From positions 1-64,000 of the forward strand of contig NZ_VSZS01000060.1 in assembly GCF_008180155.1 (NCBI RefSeq): a DNA stretch of 64,000 nucleotides, in the 5' to 3' direction. Position numbers and translations under genes: made by a program. Source of the stretch: Neoaquamicrobium microcysteis (lineage in GTDB: Bacteria > Pseudomonadota > Alphaproteobacteria > Rhizobiales > Rhizobiaceae). Shown piece by piece: positions 1 through 8,870 of the stretch. The notes beneath the pieces were generated by a model, which saw only the letters and a program-made list of their open reading frames with translations, made no database searches and was not told the DNA's origin. The stretch's first letter is position 1; every line of letters begins with the position of its first letter.

Positions 1-72
1 ACAGCGCCGCTTGCTTCATCGAGATGCAGCGGCCTAATGTGACAAACCTGATGGACCAGAGCCTCCGTTAGC

Positions 73-2346
73 TCACGCCGCCGGTTGTCCCAAAAACCCT
101 GACGACGGACAAACTCTAGAATACTGCAGAATCTTAACGTTCCCATTAGCAAGCAACCTTGCAGCCGTAAGGCGGCCGGAACTGAAAGCTTCCGTGTCCA
201 GACCTATACGGGCAGGCGAAACGAATGGTTGCGCAAGCGGCGTATGGCCGTGCACGAGGGTCAGCCCCTCACGCGCCTCGAAGCTGGCCTCGCTGAGCCG
301 CACCGTCATGAGTTCGATGTCGCGATGGCGTTCGAGCGGGGTTGCCGGCAACAAACCGCCATGCACGAGAAGAAATCCCGGCAGGCTGACGCACACAGGC
401 AGCCGTTCGACAAACTCGATATGCTGGCGCGGGATGAAGCTTTCCAGCACCTGTCGGCTCGATCTCGGCTCCTTGGCCAGCCGGTCTACCGTCGCGAGGT
501 CGATGCCGTAGGATGCGAGCGTGTCGCGCCCGCCGAGGTCGAGCCAGACCCGTCCGGCGGCAGGATCGCGCAGGAAATTCATCATCATCTGCTCGTGGTT
601 TCCCGCGATGCAGATCCGTCGAAAGCCTTCTGGAGGTGGCGCCAGAAGATAGTCGATGACTTGGGCCGAGCGTGGCCCCCTGTCGATGAGGTCGCCGAGC
701 AGGACGATGATCTTCGAGCCGTCCGTGTCCGCGGCGTCGGCCGCGATGCGGGCCTCAATGCCTGAAAGCAGGTCAAGGCAGCCGTGAACGTCACCGATGG
801 CGTAGAGGGCAGACGGCATCGTCTTGATTTGCAGGCGTTCGCGCGGCGAGGCCAATTCAGACGGTCCCGTCGGCGAGCCCCAGGACGCGAATGGCTGATT
901 GATGACGGTGGGTTCCCGTCCTTGATGCCCCCCCTCCGCGCGATGGCTTTCGCGCGAAAGGCCGAATGCCAGCAGCATCGTGAACAGCAGCGCATTCGCC
1001 TGCATCTGCAGGCTGAAATCGACAAGGGAATGCAGCGTTGCGACGATCGCCACCCCGACCGCGATTAGCGGTGCGGCCTGTTTATCGGCCTCGGCAGCGT
1101 TCCATTGGCGGATGCAGCGCGCGACAATTACGCCAAGGATGAGAAGCGGGATCGAACCTATCAGGAGGCCGTGGTCGCTCCACAGTTCCAGATAAGTCGA
1201 ATGCGCCTTGTCCCAGACGAGGCCGACATCGAGCGACGACTGGTGAAAGAGCGGAAACGCCAGCGCGAAGGTTCCACCGCCATAGCCGAGCAGCGGTCTC
1301 TCCCCGATCATCGCAACGATCTGCCGATAAAGCTCGAGCCGGACACCGGTCGACAGGTCGACGGACGAGAACCGTTCCAGCAGCCCGCCCCCCTGCGCCA
1401 GCACAAGCAGAACGCCGATGACAGCCAATGACACCGCGATCGTCCCGAGGGTTTGCCAGCGGCTGCGGCCCGACGCCGAGCGTCGCGCCTTGCTCCACCA
1501 AAGCAGGCATACGGCCGCGATGCCGCACAGCGCAGCGAAAACCCCCATCCGTGACTGGGTGGCGAGCAGGACGCTGAAGATCAGCAGGGTGCAGGCGGCA
1601 TAGACCCAGGGAAAGTCGCTGAGCGACTGAGACAGGCGTCCGTTGCGCTCGCGTTGCAGCGAAGACAGGCTGAGCACAACGCCGATGATGCTGCCGAAGG
1701 CGAGGAAGGTCGCGAACGAGTTGCGGTTGACGAATGGTCCGGTCGCCGCACCGAGGTAGGTCCATTTGTCCAGAAAGAGGATCGTGTCGCCAAGATATGT
1801 AAGCGCAACGAGGCCGTAAGCGGCATAGCCTGCGATGATGAAGAGCAGGGCGGAAAGATAGGGCCGCAGGTCGCGGATCTTGGCAGCTACCTGTACGCCG
1901 ACGAAAAACATCATCGCATAGCTGAGGAAGCGTAGCAGGCTGAACCACGTCTCGGGCGGCGACAGGCTGGGTGTGGAGGTGACGATGGCTTGTCCCGTCT
2001 GCGTCGTGACGGTGAAATCGCCGATGAGCCATCCAAGCATCGTCATCTGCCCGACGTGCCATGCTGCAAAGATCGCGGCCAGAATGCCGAGGAAACGTAA
2101 CGATCTGGAAGAAAAGGCGAAACCACGGCCGGCGTTGGAAAGCATCAGCAGATAGGTTACGCAAAGCACGGCCGCCACGACGGCCATCATCGCCCAGAAG
2201 AAGGGTCTGTTGCCCGCAAAGGGCAGCGGCGCAAGCCCCACCACCGCGATCAGAGCCCATCCGAAACGCTTCGACGATTGCGTTGGCAGCCCGGAGCGTG
2301 CCCCGGGCCGATGGACCTTCTGCGGCTGCATGGCGGGAGCGTTCAT
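73..2346 (-). CDS. O-antigen ligase/polymerase-like membrane protein fused to a calcineurin-like phosphoesterase
   Basis: 757 aa in one uninterrupted frame. Residues about 25-465 hold roughly ten to twelve hydrophobic segments and a Wzy_C/WaaL-type region (FVNRNSFATF near 206; HSTYLELWSDHG near 382), the fold that transfers or polymerises lipid-linked glycan at the periplasmic face. Residues about 510-745 form a PPP-type metallophosphatase with GDVHG (518-522), GDLIDRG (551-557), GNHE (582-585), VHGG near 661 and HGHTP (699-703), so the metal ligands and catalytic residues look complete. The two parts are joined by about 40 polar residues. Met510 could start a separate phosphatase, but I see no ribosome-binding site before it. 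It is the last gene of the polysaccharide operon, 4 bp after the preceding gene. The phosphatase substrate is unknown; protein phosphate or a glycan-lipid phosphate are both possible. Confidence 0.8.
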   Translation of the reverse strand: MNAPAMQPQKVHRPGARSGLPTQSSKRFGWALIAVVGLAPLPFAGNRPFFWAMMAVVAAVLCVTYLLMLSNAGRGFAFSSRSLRFLGILAAIFAAWHVGQMTMLGWLIGDFTVTTQTGQAIVTSTPSLSPPETWFSLLRFLSYAMMFFVGVQVAAKIRDLRPYLSALLFIIAGYAAYGLVALTYLGDTILFLDKWTYLGAATGPFVNRNSFATFLAFGSIIGVVLSLSSLQRERNGRLSQSLSDFPWVYAACTLLIFSVLLATQSRMGVFAALCGIAAVCLLWWSKARRSASGRSRWQTLGTIAVSLAVIGVLLVLAQGGGLLERFSSVDLSTGVRLELYRQIVAMIGERPLLGYGGGTFALAFPLFHQSSLDVGLVWDKAHSTYLELWSDHGLLIGSIPLLILGVIVARCIRQWNAAEADKQAAPLIAVGVAIVATLHSLVDFSLQMQANALLFTMLLAFGLSRESHRAEGGHQGREPTVINQPFASWGSPTGPSELASPRERLQIKTMPSALYAIGDVHGCLDLLSGIEARIAADAADTDGSKIIVLLGDLIDRGPRSAQVIDYLLAPPPEGFRRICIAGNHEQMMMNFLRDPAAGRVWLDLGGRDTLASYGIDLATVDRLAKEPRSSRQVLESFIPRQHIEFVERLPVCVSLPGFLLVHGGLLPATPLERHRDIELMTVRLSEASFEAREGLTLVHGHTPLAQPFVSPARIGLDTEAFSSGRLTAARLLANGNVKILQYSRVCPSSGFLGQPAA

Positions 2347-2350
2347 CCGT

Positions 2351-3052
2351 TCACCCTCCAGCGCCGCGCGCCTGCTGGCCCGCGCGTTCGTCTACGGCGG
2401 TGCGCAGATAGTGCAGGAATGCTTCCCTCGTCTCGATCGGCACATTCTCCACCATCGCGGATATCCGCTCGCGTGACGCAGGCTTCGCCAGATAGCGCCT
2501 TACCAGGGCCTGCTGTCCGCGGTGATGCTGGAAGAGAAGCACCATGTCGGCGTCGGCGGCTTCCCGTGCTTGCGTGTCGAGGTTGTCGAGATCGTCTTCG
2601 AAGAGTTCGAACCGAAGCTCCGCCACCCAAAGTTCGTTGGGGCCGGTTGCGTGAGAAAGTGCGAGTTCCCGGTTCGCTGCGTCCCGATCGCCCAGCGAAC
2701 GGCTGGCGAATGCTGCGATGAGATGGGCGTAGGCGTCTGTCGGCGCGCGCCGTAGCAACGTTTCCGACAGTTTGGCGCACCGCGCCGCAACGGCCTCACG
2801 GCGTGCTTCACTTTGAAGACGGCCATAGATCGATGTCATCGCGTTCAGGCAGTCGTCCAGCACGAAACGTCCCGAATAGGCGGAAAGGCCCGTTGCCAGC
2901 CGGTCGCCGGCGATGTTCTGAAACCGCTCCCTCTCGCCCTGTGCCTGTATCGAGAACGGCCGCAATTCGAGATAACCGGTCACGGTGCCGGCTCCGATTA
3001 CCGCTCCGAGGAATGCCAGCGACAGCCAGAAGCCGGAAGGGCTCATCGCCAT
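2351..3052 (-). CDS. Membrane-anchored hypothetical protein of the polysaccharide operon
   Basis: 233 aa. Residues about 7-27 form one hydrophobic segment, either an uncleaved signal or a membrane anchor. The rest is soluble and helical, with an alanine- and arginine-rich pattern (about 100-140) reminiscent of TPR-like helical repeats. No catalytic motif is visible. Its ATG directly abuts the stop codon of the ColD-type gene upstream, and the ligase fusion follows 4 bp later, so it is certainly co-transcribed. By position it may be a periplasmic accessory of polysaccharide assembly or ligation; that is inference. An alternative start two codons downstream (Met3) cannot be excluded. Confidence 0.75.
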   Translation of the reverse strand: MAMSPSGFWLSLAFLGAVIGAGTVTGYLELRPFSIQAQGERERFQNIAGDRLATGLSAYSGRFVLDDCLNAMTSIYGRLQSEARREAVAARCAKLSETLLRRAPTDAYAHLIAAFASRSLGDRDAANRELALSHATGPNELWVAELRFELFEDDLDNLDTQAREAADADMVLLFQHHRGQQALVRRYLAKPASRERISAMVENVPIETREAFLHYLRTAVDERAGQQARGAGG

Positions 3053-4261
3053 CTAGCTCGCGACGCGAACGGCGGCATCGAGCGCGCGTCGCAGAAGACG
3101 GAACTCCCGATCCAGCCCTCGATGGTCGTTGCCGATGAAGAACCCGTTGTGGTCGATGATCTCCGCATTGGTCATCGCGCCTGCAAGGCTGTAGTCCATG
3201 TAGCCGAGCACGCGCTTGTTCTTGGTAAAATTGCCCACCACGATCGGCCGCGTCTCGATTTCATGTTCTGTCAGAATGCGGATGACCGCCTTGCGGTCGA
3301 TGCCGGACTGCGGCGCTATGACGACACTGAACCCGAACCAGCTGCTTTTGCCGATTTCGCGCTGGGTGATGAACTGCGGAAACTCGGCCATCAGCGCCTT
3401 GAATTTCTCAGCGTTGAGCCGGCGGCTTTCGATCAGGTAAGGCAACTTCTCCATCTGCGCGCGACCGATGGCGCCGCTCATTTCGAGTGGTCGCAAATTG
3501 TAGCCTGGAAGCGCGAAGTGAAACGATTCCTCGAACGGATCATCGGACTTCGTGCCCGTCACGTGGTTTTCGCGCGGAAGGTTTCGCGTCCAGCCGTGGG
3601 CACGAAGGCACAGCATGACGTGATACAGTTCCTCGTCGTCGGTGACGACCATGCCGCCTTCCATCGTGGAAATGTGGTGCGAGAAGAATGAGCTGTAGGT
3701 GCCGGCGAGTCCGAAAGTGCCAGTGAAGCGATTGCCGAATTCCGCACCCATCGATTCGCAATTGTCTTCCATCAGGATGATGTCCCGGTCACCGACGATT
3801 GCGCTTATGGCGTCGAAATCGTTCGGGTTGCCGAGCAGATTGACGGCGAGGATCGCCCGCGTGCGGTCACTGACCGCGAGGCGCAACGCGTCGAGGTCGA
3901 AGTTGAGGGTTTCGAGATCGATATCCACGAATTTCAGGTGCAGGCCGTATTGCTGCAACGGAAAATAGGTCGTGCTCCACGACACCGCCGGCACGATCAC
4001 CTCGTCGCCAGGCATAAGCCGGGCTTCCTTGCGGTAGCGAAGAGCCGCGATCATCAGCAGGTTTGCTGACGACCCCGAATTGACCATCACGCAGTACCTG
4101 CTACCCATCGCAGTGGCGAACTGACGCTCGAATGCGGCGACTTCAGCCCCCATCGAGAAACTGCCGGATGCGGTGACACGCGCGATCGCTGCCAGTTCCT
4201 CCTCGTCCCATGACGAGGTGGCGAGGCGGTATCCACGTTCTGTCGGCGCCATTTGGTTCAT
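3053..4261 (-). CDS. colD: DegT-family PLP sugar 3-dehydratase, ColD/RfbH-like
   Basis: 402 aa with the DegT/DnrJ/EryC1/StrS fold: NSGSSANLLM (61-70, cofactor phosphate-binding loop), PAVSWSTTY (91-99), and MEDNCES (164-170). At the place where aminotransferases carry the Schiff-base lysine, this protein has FSHHISTMEGG (193-203), with His195 aligned to the lysine. Replacement of that Lys by His is the known hallmark of ColD (GDP-4-keto-6-deoxy-D-mannose 3-dehydratase) and RfbH, which remove the 3-hydroxyl rather than transfer an amino group. Gmd, which makes the ColD substrate, and a Fcl/ColC-type reductase are the two genes just upstream with gaps of 1-11 bp. I therefore prefer GDP-colitose-type synthesis over perosamine synthesis. 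Substrate is inferred from context. Confidence 0.82.
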   Translation of the reverse strand: MNQMAPTERGYRLATSSWDEEELAAIARVTASGSFSMGAEVAAFERQFATAMGSRYCVMVNSGSSANLLMIAALRYRKEARLMPGDEVIVPAVSWSTTYFPLQQYGLHLKFVDIDLETLNFDLDALRLAVSDRTRAILAVNLLGNPNDFDAISAIVGDRDIILMEDNCESMGAEFGNRFTGTFGLAGTYSSFFSHHISTMEGGMVVTDDEELYHVMLCLRAHGWTRNLPRENHVTGTKSDDPFEESFHFALPGYNLRPLEMSGAIGRAQMEKLPYLIESRRLNAEKFKALMAEFPQFITQREIGKSSWFGFSVVIAPQSGIDRKAVIRILTEHEIETRPIVVGNFTKNKRVLGYMDYSLAGAMTNAEIIDHNGFFIGNDHRGLDREFRLLRRALDAAVRVAS

Positions 4262-4262
4262 G

Positions 4263-5195
4263 TCAGTGCCCTATAGTCAGATAATGGTCGTAGGTCAGGC
4301 GGATGCCCTCATCCAGAGAATGGCGCGGGGACCAGCCGAACGCGGCCTGTCGGTCCGTGGCGACAAGCTTGCGCTGCATGCCGACGGGTTTGCTTAGATC
4401 GTGGGTGAACCCGCCATCCCATTCGAGAACGCGCGCCACCGCCTCGTAGTATTCGTTGACGGAATAGTCCGAGCCGCAGCCAACATTCATCAGGTCGGGC
4501 AGGTCGTCAAAACGTTCGACGGAGGCCCAGACCGCATCGGCGAGATCGCCGGCGAACAGAAATTCACGCCGCGCCGTCCCGTCGCCCCAGATATCGACCG
4601 TCTCGCGGCCGTTCACACGGGCGTCGTGTACCTTCGCGATGACTGCGCTCACGAGATGCGAAACATTGGGGTCGAACTTATCGTAGACACCGTAGAGATT
4701 GCAGGGAATGAGCGTCTTGTACCGCAGTGTCGGCCGCGCCCGGGAAACATACAGGCAGAGCCGCGCGACCGCGATCTTGGCTATCGCGTAGCCCTCGTTG
4801 GTCGGTTCCGGTTTGCCCGACAGAATCAGGTCTTCGCTGAGCGGATTGGGCGCGTCGCGTGGATACATGCACGAACTGCCGAGATTGAGCAGCCGCGGAA
4901 CACCTGCGTCTCGCGCCGCCATAACGACGTTCATCCCCATCTCGATGTTATCGACGAGCGCTTCGGTCTGATAGGCGGAATTGTAGTGGATGCCGCCCAC
5001 CCTGCCAGCCGCGTGGATAACGAGATCCGGCTGGAGGTCGGCGATGTAGAGCGCAACGGCCTGCTTGTCTGTGAGGTCGAGAACCTTGCTGGAAGGCGCG
5101 ACGACCTCATGCGTCGCCGCCGTGGCGTGGTCCAGCAGATTGCGCCCCACCATTCCCGAGCCGCCGGTCAGCAATATCTTCATGCGTCTGTTCAC
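4263..5195 (-). CDS. NAD(P)-dependent epimerase/reductase, GDP-L-fucose synthase or GDP-colitose synthase type
   Basis: 310 aa from a GTG, or 306 aa from the ATG at 5183 (MKILLTGG). A weak GAGAG lies before the GTG and nothing clear before the ATG, so the start is uncertain. Short-chain dehydrogenase fold with the nucleotide motif GGSGMVG near residue 11, the catalytic region GSSCMYP and the YAIAK (Tyr-x-x-x-Lys) pair. The GMER/Fcl family carries out 3,5-epimerisation and 4-reduction of GDP-4-keto-6-deoxymannose. ColC is the family member that performs 5-epimerisation and 4-reduction on the 3-deoxy product of ColD. With a ColD-type gene directly downstream (1-bp gap), the ColC role is the better guess, but sequence alone does not separate the two. 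Confidence 0.8.
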   Translation of the reverse strand: MNRRMKILLTGGSGMVGRNLLDHATAATHEVVAPSSKVLDLTDKQAVALYIADLQPDLVIHAAGRVGGIHYNSAYQTEALVDNIEMGMNVVMAARDAGVPRLLNLGSSCMYPRDAPNPLSEDLILSGKPEPTNEGYAIAKIAVARLCLYVSRARPTLRYKTLIPCNLYGVYDKFDPNVSHLVSAVIAKVHDARVNGRETVDIWGDGTARREFLFAGDLADAVWASVERFDDLPDLMNVGCGSDYSVNEYYEAVARVLEWDGGFTHDLSKPVGMQRKLVATDRQAAFGWSPRHSLDEGIRLTYDHYLTIGH

Positions 5196-5206
5196 GGCGT
5201 CGACTC

Positions 5207-6295
5207 TCAGGATGCCGCCGCCAGCGCCGTGTCGGACGCGCCGCGCGCCAGATCATGCTGCGCCTCACGGAAATCGCTTTCCACCATCTCCGCCACCAGG
5301 TCCTCGAAGCTGGTGGCCGGGGTCCAGCCAAGGCGCTCGCGAGCCTTGGTCGCGTCACCCAGAAGCGTCTCGACCTCCGTAGGACGGAAATAACGTGGGT
5401 CCACGGCCACGATCACGCGGCCGTTCGCGTCCACGCCCTGCTCGTCCACGCCTTCTCCCTGCCAACGAATGTCCATGTCCAGCATGCGGGCGGCGATCTC
5501 GACGAACTGACGCACCGAATACTGCTTGCCTGTGGCGATGACGTAGTCGTCGGGTGTCTGCTGCTGCAGCATCAGCCATTGCATCTCGACATAGTCGCGC
5601 GCATGGCCCCAATCTCGCAGGGAATTCATGTTGCCGAGAAGCAGGCAATCCTGCATCCCCAGCTTGATCCGTGCCAGTGCCCGCGTGATCTTGCGCGTCA
5701 CGAAGGTTTCGCCGCGCTGGGGCGACTCGTGATTGAACAGTATGCCGTTGCAGGCATAGATGTCGTAGGCCTCGCGATAGTTGACCGTGATCCAGTAGGC
5801 GTAGAGCTTTGCCACCGCATAGGGGCTGCGCGGATAGAACGGCGTCTTTTCCGACTGCGGCGTTTCCTGCACGAGGCCGTACAGTTCCGACGTGGAAGCC
5901 TGATAGAAGCGCGTGTGCTGGGCGAGGTCGAGGATGCGGATCGCCTCCAGCAGGCGCAGCGTGCCGAGCGCATCCGAGTTTGCCGTATACTCCGGCTCCT
6001 CGAACGACACCGCCACATGGCTTTGTGCCGCCAGATTGTAGATCTCGTGCGGCCGCGTCTTTGCGATGATGTGGATCAGGCTCGACGAGTCGGTCATGTC
6101 GCCGTGATGCAGCACGAACTGCCCGCTTTGCCCGTATTCGCCATCGAAGAGATGATCGATGCGGTCTGTGTTGAACAGCGAGGTACGACGCTTGATGCCG
6201 TGCACCTCATAACCCTTGTTCAGCAGAAACTCTGAAAGGTAGCTTCCGTCCTGCCCGGTTACGCCCGTAATCAGGGCCACTTTTCTGTCGACCAT
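5207..6295 (-). CDS. gmd: GDP-mannose 4,6-dehydratase
   Basis: 362 aa, starting at the ATG at 6293-6295 ([11 protein letters not shown]). An open frame continues upstream, but that part only shadows the Wzy gene. The protein has the NADP-binding [10 protein letters not shown] motif near the N-terminus, STSELYG with the catalytic Ser/Thr-Glu region, the YAVAK Tyr/Lys pair and the FNHESPQRG signature specific to GMD. It converts GDP-D-mannose to GDP-4-keto-6-deoxy-D-mannose, the common precursor for fucose, rhamnose, perosamine and colitose. It lies 5 bp after Wzy and 11 bp before the epimerase-reductase. Confidence 0.95.
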   Translation of the reverse strand: MVDRKVALITGVTGQDGSYLSEFLLNKGYEVHGIKRRTSLFNTDRIDHLFDGEYGQSGQFVLHHGDMTDSSSLIHIIAKTRPHEIYNLAAQSHVAVSFEEPEYTANSDALGTLRLLEAIRILDLAQHTRFYQASTSELYGLVQETPQSEKTPFYPRSPYAVAKLYAYWITVNYREAYDIYACNGILFNHESPQRGETFVTRKITRALARIKLGMQDCLLLGNMNSLRDWGHARDYVEMQWLMLQQQTPDDYVIATGKQYSVRQFVEIAARMLDMDIRWQGEGVDEQGVDANGRVIVAVDPRYFRPTEVETLLGDATKARERLGWTPATSFEDLVAEMVESDFREAQHDLARGASDTALAAAS

Positions 6296-6300
6296 TTGGC

Positions 6301-7554
6301 TCACCCTCGTGTCGCGGGTTGGGGAAAGGCTTCGTGCAGCGCCGCTGCCCGCGCGGTGGGCGCCGCTTGCCCATGGCGGGCCTCGAAACGCTCCCGTTGG
6401 ACCGCCAGCAGGGCGACGGCGAATGCACTGCCGAAGAGGAAGCTTATCGAGGACAGGCCGACATTGACGGCACTGTTGATCACCAGCAGCGCGGCCACGC
6501 AGGCGGCAAACCGCCTCTCGTGAAGTGTGGCGCGGGCGGGCATGCGGATCGCGTGGAAGAACCAGAAACAGAACAGAAGGAGCCCGATCACGCCCTCGCG
6601 CAGGAGTACGTCGTAGAAGGAACTGTGCGTGGCGACGAAGATGTCGTTGGGCCCCGTTCCGATCGTCCAGCCCCAAGGCATGATCTCCTCGAACCGGTGC
6701 TTGATGTATTCGGTGCCATATCCGACGCCGAGGCCGAAAGTGTCGGCCGTAGCCTGAAGCACGTCCCGCCACAGGATCGCCCGAACCGCCGTGTTGTGGT
6801 CGAGCGGATGCAACTGCACGGCAAAGAAGGGCGCGATCGCGATGAAGGACAGGCAGGCCGCCGAGATGCCGATCAGCATCAGCGTCGGGCGCCGGCTCAG
6901 CCGCAGTGCCAGCACGACCAGGCAGAAAAGCTGCGACTGGGCCGATGAACTCAGCGCGAACGCGAAAGCAATGATCGTCGCATCGACCAGCCAGTGCCTC
7001 TTCTCCCTGAACAGCAACACCAGGAAGAGCATCGCCACGATGGCGACGTCGTTCGTCAGTGTGTAGAAGAATACGTCCGTTTCAGGATCGTAGATGCCGT
7101 GCAGATGCTGGGACATCCGGCTCAGGACAGCCGCGATCAGCACCAGAGCCACGATGTTCTTTTGCAGAAAGGCGTAAGAGTATCGCAGGGCCAGTGTGAA
7201 ATATGCGATCAGAATGGGCAGTACGGGCACGTAGAACCATTGACGCAGGGCCGCATTTTCGTCGTGGATTTTCGTCCACGAGGACGGCATCACCTGCGCA
7301 AGAGATAGCGTGAAGATGACCAGGCTGAACACGAAGAACGGCATGTAGCGCCCGCGTATCGGCCACACCCCGGCAAATGTCAGCGCTGCGGCGGCGCTTG
7401 CCACCGCGATCAGCAGCGGCAGTTCGCCCAGTTCGCGCAGCGAGAGCGACATCAAGCCGTAGAGGAGGCATGGAAAGCCGACCCAGAACGGCAGGGCGCC
7501 GCCAGCAAAGGGTGCAGTGGTTTTGTAGCCTAGACCTTGGGCGGAGGCGGTCAT
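6301..7554 (-). CDS. O-antigen/exopolysaccharide polymerase, Wzy-like
   Basis: 417 aa from the ATG at 7552-7554, which overlaps the stop of the flippase gene by 4 bp (ATGA). The open frame extends further upstream, but that portion is antisense-like and arginine-rich, unlike a membrane protein N-terminus. About ten to twelve hydrophobic segments are visible, with a large loop around the VGYGTEY and [13 protein letters not shown] stretches, the latter typical of O-antigen ligase/polymerase (Wzy_C) proteins. Such proteins join repeat units on undecaprenyl diphosphate in the periplasm. With Wzx, an initiating transferase and a second ligase-like protein in the same operon, a Wzx/Wzy-dependent pathway is the natural reading. 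Confidence 0.8.
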   Translation of the reverse strand: MTASAQGLGYKTTAPFAGGALPFWVGFPCLLYGLMSLSLRELGELPLLIAVASAAAALTFAGVWPIRGRYMPFFVFSLVIFTLSLAQVMPSSWTKIHDENAALRQWFYVPVLPILIAYFTLALRYSYAFLQKNIVALVLIAAVLSRMSQHLHGIYDPETDVFFYTLTNDVAIVAMLFLVLLFREKRHWLVDATIIAFAFALSSSAQSQLFCLVVLALRLSRRPTLMLIGISAACLSFIAIAPFFAVQLHPLDHNTAVRAILWRDVLQATADTFGLGVGYGTEYIKHRFEEIMPWGWTIGTGPNDIFVATHSSFYDVLLREGVIGLLLFCFWFFHAIRMPARATLHERRFAACVAALLVINSAVNVGLSSISFLFGSAFAVALLAVQRERFEARHGQAAPTARAAALHEAFPQPATRG

Positions 7555-8870
7555 CGGCCGTTCTCGCGCAACAGCAAAGGCGATTTGCGTTCGGACATGA
7601 GAACGAGTGTGACTATGGCCGCGATCTGGGCGATAATTGTCCCCCACACGACTCCGTACGCCCCAAATTGGCCTATGAGCGGGATGCTCGTTGCAAGCGC
7701 CAGGCCTGCGGCAATGGATTGGCTGACGAGTACCGGGACTGTCCTTCCGCGCGCTCTGAATATGAAGCTCAGCATCTGGACGATGGGGTAAAGCAGCCAG
7801 AGCGCGCAATAAAGGCGAAGCAGCATCTCGTACCCATGCAGTTCTTCGCCCGAGACCTTGTCCAGTATGAATGGAGCAAAGAGGGCCACGATCGATAGAA
7901 TGCTTGCCATTGCCAGCATTATCAACATCGACACCCTGCGATGGGCAACGAGTGCGTGCTCGGAGCCGTGTTGGCGAATGTCCTCGCCGAGCTTCTTCGG
8001 CAGCATGTGTTCCAGGGCCGACAGGATAGGGTTTACGACGCCTACGATAGCCTGACAGATTCTGATCGTGCCCGCGGCAAAGGGGCCGACCATGAAGGCT
8101 GCTATCAGCAATAGAGCATGGTCGCCGGCAAACTGCAGCATGCTTGACAGCGATAGCCAGCGGCCGCTGCGCGCGAAATGCGCGATATGGACTCGCGCCC
8201 GTTTATAGCTCCACGACGATGCGTGACCGGTCAGGTCAGGCAAAGCCAACACAGCAACGGCAAGTCCGTTTGAGACCGTCATCAGCAATACATACTGCGC
8301 GGTTGTTGCTTCCGCGTTAAACCATGCAAGCAAGGTGAAGACGACGAGAAGCAATCCGTAGCGAAGAAGGTCGAAACGCCATACTTTATCCGCCCTGCCG
8401 CTGAGAAAGCAGGCCCTGCGCAAGAACTCGGAAGCCGCCATCGAGGTACCGAAGGCGACGGCGAGCAGGGTCTTGTGCGCCGACCCGGCTACCAGCCACA
8501 AGACGAGATCCAGCCCCAGCGCGAGGAGCAGCAAGGCAAGGCTTATTGCCGTGATCGCAACCGACGCCGAGACGATCATGGCCGCCCTGACGCTTGCCGC
8601 CTTCTGCGAGGCGATTGACACCAGCGGCGAGGCGATCAGGGCGTTGACGACTGCGGAGATGCCGAAAGCGGTTGCGAAGTAGACGGCATAGATGCCGAAT
8701 TCCGCTACGCCCAGCATCCGTATGAGATAGAGGGAGATCGCGAGATTGGCAGCACTGTTCAGCCCCTGGTTGCCGACCACGAGCCCCGCGCGGAGGAGGT
8801 AGTCAAGGCGCTCTCTGACACCGGCGACGAAAGACGGGGATGTCGGCAATATGGCGCCTGCTTCGCTCAT
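7551..8870 (-). CDS. Polysaccharide flippase, Wzx/MOP-superfamily
   Basis: 439 aa from the ATG at 8868-8870, overlapping the stop of the WecG-type gene by 4 bp. The longer open frame upstream of this ATG is not supported. Twelve to fourteen hydrophobic segments are spread over the length with few charged residues inside them, and the pattern (for example ANLAISLYLIRMLGVAEFG after the first segment) is typical of polysaccharide exporters of the Wzx/MATE-like family. The expected role is flipping of the undecaprenyl-diphosphate-linked repeat unit to the periplasm. It sits between the last cytoplasmic glycosyltransferase and the polymerase. Confidence 0.85.
   Translation of the reverse strand: MSEAGAILPTSPSFVAGVRERLDYLLRAGLVVGNQGLNSAANLAISLYLIRMLGVAEFGIYAVYFATAFGISAVVNALIASPLVSIASQKAASVRAAMIVSASVAITAISLALLLLALGLDLVLWLVAGSAHKTLLAVAFGTSMAASEFLRRACFLSGRADKVWRFDLLRYGLLLVVFTLLAWFNAEATTAQYVLLMTVSNGLAVAVLALPDLTGHASSWSYKRARVHIAHFARSGRWLSLSSMLQFAGDHALLLIAAFMVGPFAAGTIRICQAIVGVVNPILSALEHMLPKKLGEDIRQHGSEHALVAHRRVSMLIMLAMASILSIVALFAPFILDKVSGEELHGYEMLLRLYCALWLLYPIVQMLSFIFRARGRTVPVLVSQSIAAGLALATSIPLIGQFGAYGVVWGTIIAQIAAIVTLVLMSERKSPLLLRENGR

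Noticed and set aside
1-72. Gene content at the left edge
   Set aside because: Only 72 bp outside the first gene; no start, stop or motif can be assigned.
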